Assembly (NCBI GenBank): GCA_944990035.1 | Contig: CALYLX010000035.1 | Location: 363,851 to 427,850 of the forward strand | Length of the DNA stretch: 64,000 nt | From: Clitopilus passeckerianus | Taxonomy: Eukaryota; Basidiomycota; Agaricomycetes; Agaricales; Entolomataceae | Direction of reading: 5' to 3' | Shown here: positions 47,862-60,266 of the stretch, in pieces | Layout: every line of letters starts with the position of its first letter | Numbering within the stretch: the first letter of the stretch is position 1 | Position numbers and translations under genes: made by a program | Notes under the pieces: generated by a model | Told to the model about the DNA's origin: nothing | The model's input: the letters and a program-made list of their open reading frames with translations, nothing else | Databases searched by the model: none

Positions 47862-48864
47862 AGGACGATATAACATGACAGGTGGCGGAAGGGCAAGCCT
47901 CTGTTGGACTCAGACTCGCAGATGGACAGCATATATATCTATCATTTATTCGATTTAGACTGGCTAGAGCAAGCTAGAGTCACCATCACCACTCGTAATC
48001 TAATTCGCAGCGCTAAAGTATTTAATTTCTAATTTAGATATTAATACACTGGGGAAGGCTTGAATGATGCATATGCGTAACGAAACTCTGGTTGCTCCAC
48101 TCAAAAATTGGTGAACGTGTTTAACTGGCACCTGGCCATATGAAGACGGGTTCTAAATGTTCAACAATGACGATCGTGTAGGGATTAAATTCGCCAGGAC
48201 AAAAGCGTTTGCCGCCAAAATTACAGCACCATCGCGCACCATTCCGACGCACTTCTGTCAGTCTTCTCAACGGGTAACCTTAGGAAATAGCTTCCCTTTG
48301 GCACGACACAGCCTAGGGTCCACTGGTGCTCAAGTCTTAGTACGAATTTTAGAGGAATAATATGGATTCATGTTTATTGTGTAGGCTGCGCCGTCGTGTA
48401 CATCATTTTCGTCATTCTGTTCTAAGATTTGTTGTAGTTGATGGTTCACGAGCAAGTAAGAACAGACGCAAGTAAGAACCCCTAGATTAGATCTTTGAAC
48501 AAACCGGATGCCTAAAGAAGAGCCTAGAATTCATAAACTTCGGACGAATACGATATGATCAGGATAATGCACACATGCCTTTATCTGGTTGCATGCCTTC
48601 CTAGCATCCGTAGAACTCCGAGCCGTCAGGATCGTCATGCAGCTTAAGCGTGCCTAGCATTGGCAAGACCGTAACCTTTTAAACGCTCTACGTCCTACTG
48701 ACCGATCCAGAGGTGTAAACACTCACTTAGTAATACCAGATGGAGCAGGGAGTGTCGCTGTACAATTTCGCATTTAAGGTAATTTTGTTTCAACTGATCA
48801 AGAATCACTAATGGTAGTGACGAGATAAAAAGACATATAGTCCTCCAACCAACTCTTTGTTCCT
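47862..48864. other. AT-rich intergenic region at the edge of the F-box cluster
   Basis: No gene supported. The sequence is AT-richer than its surroundings (for example 47990-48060) and contains only short open frames. It separates the conserved gene block on the left from the F-box/LRR family on the right. Confidence 0.5.
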
Positions 48865-50519
48865 TCAGACTTCGCCCACAAAGCCCTTAAAGAACTGATC
48901 TACCAGTCGCCACCGCTCCTCATAGTATTCCCAGCTAGTAGTGTCGACTGGAAGGCGGTCGTGTACGTCAAAATCGCTGGTTATCGAATTGGCGTTCGGG
49001 AATAAGGCTAAAAGGCAAGCAACGACATGTTTGGGCTGAATAATTGGGCAGTTGAGAAAAAATACTGATTGAACAAGACTATTGTCCTGTCGCTGTATCC
49101 CTCGAAGATCGAATGGGTGACATTGAATTGTCAATGTCAGGGTCTCTAAGCGCGGGCACCCCTTAATTAGAGGGACAAGCCCTTGTAGGGTCATCCTCGG
49201 AGTTATTGCCAGGTATTTAGAGAATATCTTGAGTGAATATAATCCTGGAAATGCGCTTGACGCGCCCCGAAGCCAGGTGTCGTCGAACAAACTAGCCAGT
49301 GACGATCCTAGGCTTAAGGATTGGAGGTTGACAAGCCTAAGCAGCATCCGGGAGAAGTTGTTGTACTGAGTAGACGATTCAGCCGGCCCGTGAAGAGGGG
49401 TCGAGTCATGCAAAGTCAACTCTGTGAGGTTTACCATGCCGGAGACAGACCCGAACAACCGGTTTATAGAATTAAGAGTTGGGAACTCCGTGGGTTGCGG
49501 TTGGGTAAAGCTGTAGGGTCGAGAAAGTTCGACACTCAGGCTGCGAAGGGGTTGTTTGACGACTTTGAGTATTGCTGCTGCTAGGGCCCAATCCTCGGTA
49601 CGAAGTGCCAGATTGATTAAAGCGGGAAGATTATGCTGGATCATGGTTTGTGCCGCCGACTGTCCCGAATACGTCACAGAAAGGACCCGCAAGGATTTGA
49701 GGGTGCGATGACCGTAGAGTGATTCAGGTGGCGGCAGCCCCCAATACTCTATGTTGACCTCTTCGAGCTCGAGAAGCTGGGGTAATATCTGATGTAGTGC
49801 GTGGAGATAATGAAACATAGACCTCAGATAGAGGGTGCGGAGGTTCGTGCAGATGCGAGGTATGGCGTAGAGAAATGGCTCCATGCCAGTGAAGATGGGG
49901 CACTCCTGGAGCTGATATTTCCAGCCGAGTGACAGTGTTACTGAGGAGCATCGGCAGGCAATCTGTAAGTGGTGAATTTTCTGTGGAAAAGGCAATTGCG
50001 AAGGAGCGAAGGCAAGGGAGCAGGTGATGAGCAGGTCGATAAGCACACAAGGAGAGCAATGTCTCTGTGTGGAGGTCGAATACACCGTGGATTCTGAGGC
50101 AGCGGATCTTCTCGGAATAATGATGGAATCTCAGCCAGTCAGATTCAAGTAGATCTCTGGTAAACCGCTACGAATTCGTCAGATGGGTTGGAGAGCCGGC
50201 GCTTGCGAGCTAACTCACGATGATATGGTGCGTTGTCTTCAACTCTAGCCAGGGATCTTCCTTTTCGAATGTTTCGACGAACCATAGGTCGCTTGGCATG
50301 GTTCGTACCAACGGACTCAAACCATTCAGGTGGCACCATAGATAGTCAGGCTACTCTCTTGACACAGATGAGACGAGGTCAAGTACCATCGAAACAGCTC
50401 ATTGGCGCACCCGATAGAGCCTTACACGTGGTAGATAGTGCAAATAACACTCTCTTCTCGTGCTTCAGATTCTCCAAAATTTGAAGCTTCAGTTCAGATA
50501 TAGCTACGCATGGATGCAT
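48865..50519 (-). pseudogene. F-box/LRR-like gene, copy A, with two single-base frame breaks
   Basis: Member of the local family whose intact copy is at 52907-54553. Exon 1 (50411-50519) encodes MHPCVAISELKLQILENLKH and a TTCKALSG end, and has the same 109-nt length as in the intact copy. Exon 2 (DYLWCHLNGLSPLVRTMPSD) is one base out of frame with its splice site near 50345. Exon 3 reads RFTRDLLESDWLRFHHYSEK and continues to LSNTVTRLEISAPG, then shifts by one base at a run of four G on the plus strand (49897-49900) and continues IFTGMEPFLYAIPRICTNLR to the end at 48865. The rest (about 340 codons) is open. Either a young pseudogene or two sequence errors. Confidence 0.75.
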
Positions 50520-50843
50520 TCGGCTCGGAGTTCTGGTAAGTCTGAGTGACGAGTGACAATGTGACTGCTGCTACTAGCAGGTGGAGGATGGTGCGAATTT
50601 TTCACCTTTCCGCCTCATGCTTGCCTCATGCTCTCCGTTGCATGGGAACTTTTTCCCGAGCCGTTAACCACGAAGCAACGTGTATTTCCTGCATTCAATG
50701 CTGAGAAATCTGGTTGCGAAATATTCAGATTATAGACACGGTATCAGATTTTCACTTTCTAATTGCAGAATTTGAAACTACCAGATACAGATAGACAGGC
50801 CGAGCTTACAGAACTAGCTACAAGCCAATGGACGTTGCTAAGT

Positions 50844-52492
50844 CTATATCCTTTCTAAGGATGGTTTGTGTCGGTACTTCCCGAAACATTCTCCAACTTG
50901 TTGAAGTTTTCCATTGAAAGATCGCGAGCCGTGGTCAATGGTGTTAAGTGCTATTTCCCTAGCATTTGGAAAAAGTGCCAGCCAGCACTCTAAGACTTGC
51001 ATGGGTTGTCCGATAGGGTAATTAAGGAATACTACGGATCGGACCTGGCTAGCACCCTTTCTCCTGAAACCGCAAAGATCGAAGGGGTCGCATTTGACCG
51101 TCAAAGAGAGGGATTGGAAGCCCTGACAACCCTCAAGCACCGGGATGGGTCCGCAGAGAGCCATGGGTTGGGAGCTGACTTGACGTCACGACGTTATTGG
51201 ATATCCTAAGAATGCGTAGGTTGCGGAGCGAACTTGCAACACGTAGGAGCTATGCATCATCAAGCATATTGGGTAAGGAGGATAACAAATCCAGTTCATC
51301 TAGATTAACAAGGCGGAGAAGCAAATAGGGAAACTCTCTAGACGGGCGGGGAAAGTCGGAGTCAACCACGGTCAATTGATATATATAAAACTCTGAGGCT
51401 CGCCATGCGAGAGACTGCCTCCAAGAATCGAGCAGCACAGGTCGCGTCAGTGACCTCTGGGGGAAGAAATGGGATTGGTCTAGGAGTTGAACCAACTTTG
51501 AGCGAATGAAGTGGTTCCACTGTGTCAATGACTTCTGCTGCTATATCATACCCCGAAGCCATAAAGGCTAGCCTTTTCAAGGCAGGAACGTTCCGTTCGA
51601 GGTTATGGCATAGTGCCGCTTTAGTCGAAGAGTCTAAGAAGAGTATGCTCAGAGATTCAAGACAATGAGACGAAGGTAGCTGCTGGACGGTCTCTAGCTG
51701 CGGCTTCCAACCATCCGTGTCAAATTCTTTGAGGTTTGAAAGTCGAAGCAGAATCCAGTGAGTTATATGCGTGTACTGTCCCAGAAAGTACAGTTTTAGA
51801 GTATGAATGTTGGGGCAGATACAAGGTATGGATTTGAGAAAGGTATCTATGCCGTTGACAGAATGATTCCCTAGACCGGAAACGGTAAGCTGGGTTACCT
51901 TTCCCCAAGAAGCATTGGTATGCACTCCGCGAGACATTGAGGCATATTGATACCAAACGCCACGTCAAGTGAGCGTAGCCCAGGGAGTAGGGGCTGGGAC
52001 GGTCGATAAGCATATAGTGAACGTAACGCCTCCGTTGAGAGCTCGAAAGTCGCAGATAACTTCAGACGCTGAATCTTTTAAGCATAATACTCGAGTCTTA
52101 GCAAGTCGGATTCAAGAAGAGTTCTGCTAAAGCGCTAGAAAACGACATATCATTGGTAAGAGAGACGGGGAAAGTGGTTGAATCATTGACCCACTGGGAC
52201 TATAATTCGATGTTATCCTCTACCTGGCACCCAGCCATAGTCGTCCTCGATGACTAACTCAGTAGACATTGTTTCAATTAGGGGTTAAGGCTAAACTGTT
52301 GAGACCATAGATTGTCCAGACTACTCTCTGAGTTTGTATTGGCTGAAGTAGCTTCAGGACCGAAGCGCCTTTGATTGGCATACCTGATAGTGCTTTGCAT
52401 GTGGTAGCAAGGGCTAGGAGAGTTCCTTTCTTGTCCTTCAGATCATCCAGAATTTGAAGCCAAAGTTCTGATATAGCAATGCACGGATGCAT
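50844..52492 (-). pseudogene. F-box/LRR-like gene, copy B, degraded
   Basis: The start MHPCIAISELWLQILDDLKD and the exon 1 end ATTCKALSG are conserved. Exon 2 (SLDNLWSQQFSLNP) loses frame near 52285, where the family NLVKTMPSDLW block appears as LIETMSTELV. Exon 3 has an in-frame TAA at 52078-52080 (LRLEYYA-stop-KIQRLKL). It then breaks again into separate open pieces (SVNGIDTFLKSIPCICPNIH; RPSREFPYLLLRLVNLDELD; VRSVVFLNYPIGQPMQVLEC), which follow the family order to the C-terminus at 50844. Several independent lesions make this a clear pseudogene. Confidence 0.85.
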
Positions 52493-52906
52493 TCCGGCGA
52501 GGCACTTGTTTGAACGTTAAATGTGGTGTTCAAGTTGAAGGCGCCAGACTTGGAGTATCGCAGAAGCTGGCAAGCGTGGTAATTTCTTACCTCTTTTGTA
52601 TCTTGCGCCGCCTTGGGCGGGCTCACGAAAATCGACAAGGCGGCGACAATTTGGAAGGGATCTCCTTCGTGAGTTCGGATTTAGACTGTATTCAAAAGCC
52701 ACCCCGAATTATTTATGGTAACCATTATTGCAACGAACCAAAATATCCGACATCTGGTTGATACCGTATATCAATACTAATATACCCCTCGTTGATACCG
52801 GACCAAATACACTGTTACTACGGATATCGGTTACAGAGCAATGATAAGCATGGGATGAGGCCGTTAAGTGCTAAAATGTAAAGCAGCTTCCCATAACATG
52901 CAACCG

Positions 52907-54553
52907 TTAATTTGATGTGCAATATGCCTCAAAAAACCGATTTATTTGTGCCCATCCATTGAAGTATTCGAATTCACGGTCCGTCTCGGTCTGGTAGACC
53001 TCGCCAATTATTGTATTTGCGTTCGGGAAGATAACGACCAAGCATCCAATTACGCGCTGTGGCTGAGTGACGGGGCAGTTGATAAATTGCAAGGATTGAA
53101 CATTGCTCGGTGTATCGTGCTTGTATAACGTGCGGGTGTCGAAAGGATCGCATTGGAGAGTCAGTTCAAGTGTATCTAGGTCTGAACATCCTTTAAGGAG
53201 GGGGATTACTCCTTGAAGGGTCATTTTCGGGGGTGGCGTCGTCGAGAAGTTGGTCAGATTGAGTGTGTTCAGCTTTGGAAATGCCACCGAAGCACGCAAA
53301 AGCCAGGAATCGTCCAATATCCGGGTCAATGAATTGCTGAGATCCAATGTTCGTAGCTCGGATAGCTGGAGAATGATATTTGGCAAATTCTTTGAGAGAT
53401 CAGAGTCCTCGACGACTGCGAGAGACGATATCACTAGGCTCGTGAGGTCTGTCAGGCGGGCGACCGCACCTAAGAACCGTGATGCTGATGTGGGGGATAG
53501 AGGATCGAGGGGATTGGAGCCTGCACAGTCGTCATTTATCCCTGCTTCGGCAGTCGGGCTATGAAGAGGTTGGTTCAGGCTGTTAAGAACATCGGCCGCA
53601 GCATCCCAGTTGTACGCTGCAAGCCCCAGTCTTTCCAAAGCGGGACAGTTTTCCTTCAGCACAACCGCTAGGGTTGGCTTCGTTGAGTCGTCCAACTGAA
53701 GATGTTGGATAGATTTTAAAGTCGCTAACGAGCGTAGACGGTCAACCGACTCAGGGCGTAATACCCAATCTGCGATTTCCAGGTCTTCGAGTGCAGTAAG
53801 CTGTGATAACGCTGCCTCAATGGCAAGGCCGTACTGTTCAACGCATGTTAATTTGAGTTCAAGGAGGTTCGTGCAGACACGAGGAATGGAGTGAAGAATT
53901 GATTCCATTTGGGCGAAGTAGCCATCTTCGGGGCCTATGATATTAAGCCGAAGGATACTCTCGCAGAGTAACATTGGGATGTAGTCCATGAGCGGCTCAT
54001 TGGGTCCATAAGAAAAGGAGATATCGAATGAACGGAGGTTGGGAAGCAAGACTTGAGGATACCGGTACAGGCATAAGGACGACAGCGTTTCTGGAAGTAA
54101 CCCAAGAGATGTATGAACAGCCAGATCTTGGATCCTCTTGGAGTAATAATCAAATCTTTCCCAGTCAGATTCGACTAAAACTCTAGTGAATCGCTGGAAA
54201 AGTACAGTCGGTCATTGTCGGGCCGTGATTGATCCTGGTTAGAAACCCACCAAAGCCGGACGCAGCATCCTAACCGATGTTAGGGGGTTGTCTTCAGCAA
54301 CCGCATCGAATGTCCACAGATCACTGGGCATCGTTTTAACTAGGTTGAATAAGGTGCTCTGACTGCGCCATAGAATATCGAGGCTGCTTTCTGAACCGGG
54401 AAAAAGTGAGTCCCCTTTGCGATTCGGAAGCCACTTCGGCGTACCTGAGAGAACCTTGCATGTTGTTGATAGTGCTATGAGCACATTGGTCTCGAGGGAT
54501 ACATGGTCCACGATGCGACGGCGCAACTGCGGGAGAGCTACACAGGGATGCAT
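52907..54553 (-). CDS. F-box/LRR-like protein, copy C (intact)
   Basis: Three exons (54445-54553, 54275-54390, 52907-54193) give 503 aa. The N-terminus MHPCVALPQLRRRIVDHVSL leads to ALSTTCKVLS, an F-box-like segment of the agaric type. The LDILWRSQSTLFNLVKTMPS block and RFTRVLVESDWERFDYYSKR follow, which are the standard continuation in agaric F-box proteins. The remainder is leucine-rich repeats, for example LPNLRSFDISF, LLELKLTCVEQYG, ALERLGLAAYNWD, LRTLDLSNSLT, FPKLNTLNLTNF and DLDTLELTLQCDPFDTR. Such proteins usually act as substrate receptors of SCF ubiquitin ligases through Skp1; no substrate can be proposed. It is the reference copy for the local family. Confidence 0.82.
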
Positions 54554-55645
54554 GCTTTCTTAAAGACGCGTTCAATGTCGCCGTGGGTAGGATACAAGTT
54601 GTTGTAGGCGGTTGCAACAAGAGGTTTTGGGCAGCCTTGTGCGGTCGACGGCATCCCACAGGCAAATCTATGGTCATCGCGTCAATTAGCCGGCGCGTGG
54701 CAATATCGTTCTGATTCAGCTACGTATGTGAGGACCCTTAATTCTACCGGATGTGGATCATGGTTTCCGACTCGGACGAAGTTGAAGGGGGCGTTGTGCC
54801 ACACTAGCACAGACCTTGCATCCTCGGTACTATCCCTGATATCCTATACCTTCGAACCAGAGTATTCGGTGCCTCAGGGAGTCCTAGAGCTTAATTCGAT
54901 GCAAGCATAGGGTCTGTATACAGACAGTCTAAGGGGGGTGTCTAGCACGAACTGGCCAATCAGGGACTTAGACTTACTTTGAAAAATTACTCTTGTTCGG
55001 AAAAACTCAGCCTTTTAGTGGGGAACGGCCATCCGATATAAGTATCTTCCGTGTAACTGTGCACATGGGCCCAATCTCCCATTGCAGTGTTGCAGTCGAG
55101 ATGTCGTTGAATACCTTGATTGATGGTGGTCATCGGAAGGCAATCTCAGGTTTGAAGGCCGAAGTCTTGACCGAACTCACGGCTTCAAGGTCTCACTTCA
55201 AGTTCCATGATCGGGCCACTGAATTTCTCTCACAATGTGATCCAGTTGGTTATCAGGGCAATGCACGAGGACGACCTCCTCAACCCGATTGGACTGTGTT
55301 TTGTAGAGGGACCTACAATTAAATGATCCACAATTTACGAGCCTCCGCAGAAGGCGGAACGGATTTGCCCGCCACGAAATTTGGGACGCCTTGTTACAAG
55401 ATGCCTTACTGGTCCGGTTCCGGGAGATGCCAGTGTTGCAGAGGTCAAGACGAGGATGTTTATATTGACACCCTGATCGTTAGGGAGCATGAGTCCCACG
55501 AGTCCCATGCATGGTTTGTTCGGGGGCAAGTCCCCGTTGGCCAGAACAGGTATGAAGCAACTGAAAATGAAGTACATTAGGATAAAAGTGGACGCCATAC
55601 TGGAATTGTCTCAGACGCTAATGTGGTAATCCCCTCCAAGTTTCG
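54554..55645. other. Spacer inside the F-box cluster
   Basis: No gene supported. Plus-strand frames at 54993-55322 and 55323-55580 and a minus-strand frame at 55335-55598 have no recognisable family. The spacer is longer than those separating copies A, B and C (325-415 bp). Confidence 0.45.
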
Positions 55646-57354
55646 CTACTGCGCCGACTTGAAGTAATCCGAGAAAAAGCGCTGCACTTCCTCCCAATTT
55701 CGCTTGGATTGATATTCGTGTTCGAATCCCTCCCAAGTAATCGAAGAGAACCCATCGATCGATGTGGAGTTAGGGAACATGGATAAAAGACACCCAATGA
55801 CCCGTTTCGGTTGCTCGACGGGACATTGTACGAACCGGACCCTTCGTACCCAGTTGGGTCTCGTTTCGTACAGCGTACGCCAGTCGAATGGTTCGCACCT
55901 GATTGTTAATACGAGATCTCGAAGCTGATGGCAGTTTCTGAGGATGGGTAGGAGACCTTTCAAGGTCATTCTCGGCCTTTCTTGTTGAGACATTCCCAAC
56001 GCTGCTGAACATACTTTGAGCTTACGAAGGTTCGGATATGCCATTGATGCGTCTAGGAGCCATTGGTCGTCCGGCATCAACCCTGTCGAGTATTCAAGGT
56101 CGAAGACTTCAAGTCGTCCGAGAGATAGAAAGAGCGATGGAAGGGAGCGGGCCTTCTCGGAGGATGGATCGCTGAGCGATAGTCGATGCAGAGTGAGGTA
56201 GGTAAGACTCGTAATTGAAGTAACAGTGCTCAATAATTCATGAGCCACGCCAATTGATACCGCCTCCGCTTGATAGCTTGTGAATGCGTTGAGGGGAGGA
56301 AGGGGTGTCATGCCTAGTCCCCGGAGGGGTTGGTTAAGGCCGTCAAGAACTTCTGCGGTTGATTCCCAGTCATGAACAGATAAAGTCAATCTGGATAGTT
56401 CGGGAAAACTATTTGCAAGCAAAGTCTTGACTGGTTGCTTGGTAGTCCTGCCCACAGCTATATTCAACAAGGCTTTGACGCCAGGGAGTGATCCCAATTG
56501 GCTTAGGTTGTCGGTTTCGAGGATTCTCCAGACCCCACCGACGAATATGCGCTCAAGCCTTGTTAGCCTAGGCAAAAGACGATGAAAGACGGGTAGATAC
56601 CGGCCATCACCCATGGGAAGGCAGACCTTCAACTTCCGGATATCGGAGCAGACACGAGGAATAGAGAGCAGAAGCGGCTCAATTCTTGTTGAGGAAGCCT
56701 CATCTGCCCCAGGAAATGACACTTCCAAAGAAGAGAGGGTGCTTCCCAAAAACGCGGGGACATAATCCGCGTACTTGGGTATGTCACTGTGGGAGAGGGC
56801 CATATGTAAGGTCTGAATGGAGGGCAGCAGAGTTTGGGGGGGACGAAAGGCACATAGTGCTCCGACTGCCTCTTGTCGAAGACCCATAAAGGAGAGCACT
56901 AGGGAATGGATCTTCCTCGAGTAATAGTGGAATCGTTCCCAATCTGAATCTACCAAGGTTCTTTGGAACTTCTGCATCGATATATGAGATGGATTCTTCT
57001 GTGAAAATTGTTCGAATCTTACTACAACTATTCTTTCAGGTCGTTTAGATTCCGCTGCTGCCCAAGATGAGGACTCTTCCGGGGACATGTTGGCTCGAAC
57101 AAGCGTCCATAAGTCTTGGGGCATGGTTCGGACTAAGTTCATCATGCCATACTGCTTCTCCCAGAGTATATCTAGACTAGTATCTAGGTCAAATTGTTAT
57201 CACCAGCTTGTTGAAAGAGTCGAAGCAGTATACCTGATAGTATCCTGCATGTTGTAGCGAGCGCTAACAGAGAGCTGCGTTCTTTCGAGTCTGACGGGTC
57301 TAGAAACTCAAAGATGCGCATGCGCAGCTCCGCAACGACTAGAAAATGATGCAT
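55646..57354 (-). CDS. F-box/LRR-like protein, copy D (intact)
   Basis: Exons 57234-57354, 57023-57183 and 55646-56971 give 535 aa. The start MHHFLVVAELRMRIFEFLDP and LALATTCRILSG correspond to MHPCxAxxEL and TTCKxLSG in the sister copies. Exon 2 has TSLDILWEKQYGMMNLVRTMPQDLW. A 51-nt in-frame segment (56972-57022) starts GTAAGA and ends GCAG at the place where copy C has an intron, so it is probably spliced; if retained, the protein is 17 residues longer. The LRR body includes VCSDIRKLKVCLPMG, LTRLERIFVGG, FPELSRLTLSVHDW and HQLRDLVLTIRCEPFDWR. It is more diverged from C than A and B are. It is head to head with the FolB gene. Confidence 0.8.
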
Positions 57355-57733
57355 GCTTGCCGGCAGTAACGTTGTCTAGTGTTGACTTGCTCGTAGACGA
57401 GTTTGCTGTGTTTACTATGCAGGTCAAGGTGGTAGAGACGAGTTCTGCCAATCAGCGTTTGAGCATTGACCGTGAGAAGCTATTGCCCGATCAGTGCACC
57501 GATCTAATCTTATCACCTTCACGGCTGGGCTCGTTTTCGGTTCAGCAAATAGAACGCCTGGCTTGTGTATAAGACTTCGAAGACTTATTTGTGGGTATAC
57601 TCGACGTGCTATCTGGAAAGTTCTCCTATAAAGCCACGTTGAACCGAGAATTGGTTCAACTACCAGCGTGAACGAACGCTGCTCCTCTTACTACCAAGCT
57701 CGAATCTTGCTCGCACCGCGACTCGCTGCCAGA
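57355..57733. promoter_or_regulatory. Divergent region between copy D and the FolB gene
   Basis: The start codons at 57354 (minus) and 57734 (plus) enclose 379 bp. An in-frame ATG at 57668 could extend the FolB protein by 22 residues. No TATA box is clear. Confidence 0.5.
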
Positions 57734-58582
57734 ATGTCCTCCATCTCAATCCCAGAACCAACTGACACGGTTCTTATCTCATCCCTCCACCTCACATCTA
57801 CCATATCGTCAGACCACTGGAACCGTCCGAAAGCTCAACCTATCACCATCTCGACCTACCTGAACTTGCGGCCAAGTTACCTCACAACAGCAGGCAAATC
57901 GGATGATGTGACGGACAGCGTACACTATGGGCACCTAGCAAAGAAAGTCAGTGCTCTTGTGGAGTCGAAGGAGAAGGCGACCGAGAAAGGGTGGAGGAAT
58001 GTAGACGAGTTAGTGGAGGCGGTGGCGAGGGAGGCTTTCGAGTTGGGAGGAGATGTTGTGAAAGAGGTTAAAGTGGTGGTCGCACAACCCAAAGCGATGC
58101 TTCTTGCCGGGGGAGGTATGGAGACGGAAGTTACGTTGTCTCGAGACTCGAATGGTTCGAAGGGTGTGGAGGTACTAGGGCTGAAGAAGGTTACGTTGAA
58201 GGGCTTGACGTTACCGGTGTTGATTGGTGTTAACCCGCCGGAGAGGAAAGCCAGACAGTTAGTCGAGACTAATATCCTTTTCTACGAGGTTTCCTCTCCG
58301 GGAGAAGAGCTCCCAGACTACGCCGGGATCGTTGAGAATGTCTACAAAGTGAGTTCAAAGCCCTTTTTGAGCTTGAACGAATCTTAACCAACACCTGCCC
58401 CATAGCTCATCGACTTGTCAGATTATCTGACTCTGGAGAAATTTGTGTATGAAATTCTTCGGGTATGCCTTACTGCATCGGAGAGGATTGTCGCAGCTAC
58501 GGCGATTTCTAGGAAACCGAGTGCAATCAGTTTTGCGGATGCGAGTGGGGTTCAGTTGACAAGGCGAAGAGAGGATTTCTGA
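57734..58582 (+). CDS. FolB-domain protein (dihydroneopterin aldolase type)
   Basis: Predicted dihydroneopterin aldolase/epimerase-type protein of folate synthesis, here as a stand-alone protein rather than fused to HPPK-DHPS. Two exons, 57734-58348 and 58406-58582, give 263 aa. Two tandem FolB halves are visible. The first begins TDTVLISSLHLTSTISSDHW and continues QPITISTYLNLRPSYL. The second begins GLKKVTLKGLTLPVLIGVNP, with QLVETNILFYEVSS and LEKFVYEILRVCLTA, and ends in the KPSAISFADASGVQLTRRRE block found at the end of fungal FolB domains. Whether all catalytic residues are kept cannot be settled by eye. A broken copy lies at 61991-62830. Confidence 0.82.
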
Positions 58583-58946
58583 TATATATAAGTAGAGATA
58601 TTTTAGCAGTCAAATGGGCAATCGCTATGAGTTTGGGAAAAGGGAAGGAGACATAAAAAGGAATGCACCCATCGTGAATCGAACTTAAGGCTGGAGGTCT
58701 TCACTGCCAAGCCTGACGTCCTAAAACGGAAGCGGCGCTAATCTGAGATCCTCAATTGATCGCAAGAAAAACGTGACCTCAGGTCAAATATCGTCAAGCC
58801 CACGAACGGAACAACCAGCACCGTCCCGCGAATTATCCTGTCCAGCGCTTTTGGGCCAACGACGACAACGACAAACTCTTTCTCGACAGCGACGGCCAGC
58901 TCTTCATCACCAGCTATAAATCAAAAGAAGGGAAGGCAAAAAAGAG
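58583..58946. other. Short intergenic region with tRNA-like string
   Basis: Between the FolB and Sds3-like genes. A minus-strand GTTCGATTCACG string at about 58677-58692, followed by T5, resembles the 3' half of a tRNA, but the T stem does not pair and no 5' half is found. No gene is supported. Confidence 0.4.
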
Positions 58947-60266
58947 ATGCCGCCACAGCCAGGTGTCTTCCAGGTCCCCTCATCCTCAGGTACGCACAAG
59001 GCGTCGAGGATAGGCGGGGCGAGTGGTGCTGCTAGCGGACATCATGGAACGGATGTTGATATGGGTGTTGCCTATCATCATGCTACTGTTGGTGCTGGGC
59101 CAAGTGGGTTTGGCTCGGGTAGTCAGAGGGGCCATGGTGAGTCTCCAATGTTGTCATCTCATCCAGCTGGCTAATGACCTCGACAGGTCCGGGTATGATA
59201 CCGGACGATGGGAAGAAGGAAAAGAAACGAAAAGAGATATCTGGCAAGCTTGGGAAGGAAATGAGTGATCGAAGGGATGAGTACGCCTTTTCATTGGTTT
59301 CTTTGAGGATTTGTTGTTCACAACTGGCTCGTGCAGTGGTCGTCACATTCACGAAACACTATCGACGTTGCACACCATCTCTTTACAACTCTCAACGCAT
59401 CCATCGTCATACCCACTGTACAACCTTCGCTTGCTTCCACTCACCATTGAACGCGCCTCCTCCCTTGCCACTATCGAGTGGGAGGAGCGGTACGCGATCG
59501 ACTGTGCTGAGGCCGCGTACGAGGACGAGCAGAAACGGGTCGAAGACGAACTCACCAAAGGCCGAGCCAAAGTCCGTGAACGACTTCTCGAAGGAATCGA
59601 AGAACGACGAAGACGAGCCCGAGAAGAGAAAGACGGCGAAGGAGCACTGGCTGGTATGTTCATTTCAGCAGTCCCAGCCAATGTGGGCACCTTCCTAATA
59701 TGGCAACCTGACTTCCCCTTTTCTTTTTTGCAGATGCAAGCCTCGATACGGGTACTCGGCCTCATCTCACGAGAAAACTGAGACGAGGTGGTGGTGGGAC
59801 TAATAGTGGTGCGGGTTCGCCACCGCCAAGTACACCTCACTCGATACATTATATGGGTTTGGGCGTCAATGGGACTGGATCGAATGGATTGCCCTCTGCA
59901 AGCGGAAGCGGCAATATTAATATCCAGACCGGGCCTTTTCATAATCCGCACTCACTTGCAGTCGACGAGCTGCCTTCTCCGTTCCCACTTCCCCTGACCT
60001 CATCCACATTTTCCTCGAGTAACAATGCTGGATACGGCGGTGGTACGTACAATGGCGGAGGCGGCGGCGGTGGTGGCGGAGGAGGAGGAAGAAGGAAACA
60101 GAAGGGAGGTGGTGGAAATGCGAAGGAGAAAGTGTCTGGGCAGAGTTTACTCATTCTCAACGGGGCAAAGGACAGTGAGATTGAGAATGACCTGAACGAG
60201 ATTAGGCGGGGGAACAAGAGGAGGAGAGCCACGGCGATGAGTATCGGGAAGGTCGGGGCTGTATGA
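58947..60266 (+). CDS. Sds3-like transcriptional corepressor subunit (BRMS1/Sds3 family)
   Basis: Likely subunit of an Rpd3/Sin3-type histone deacetylase complex. Four exons (58947-59136, 59187-59280, 59337-59653, 59734-60266) give 377 aa. After a Gly/Ser-rich start come KKEKKRKEISGKLGKEMSDR and RRDE. The Sds3-like helical region follows: HETLSTLHTISLQLSTHPSS, then LLPLTIERASSLATIEWEER, and a long coiled coil (AYEDEQKRVEDELTKGRAKV and ERRRRAREEKDGEG). The C-terminal third is low-complexity with a run of about twelve glycines (60057-60091), then a basic end RRGNKRRRATAM. Assignment rests on the helical block and layout; it could be another coiled-coil nuclear protein. Confidence 0.68.

Noticed and set aside
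58665..58760. Minus-strand tRNA-like 3' half near GTTCGATTCACG
   Set aside because: The T stem fails to pair and no matching 5' acceptor strand lies 70-100 nt away; at most a relic.
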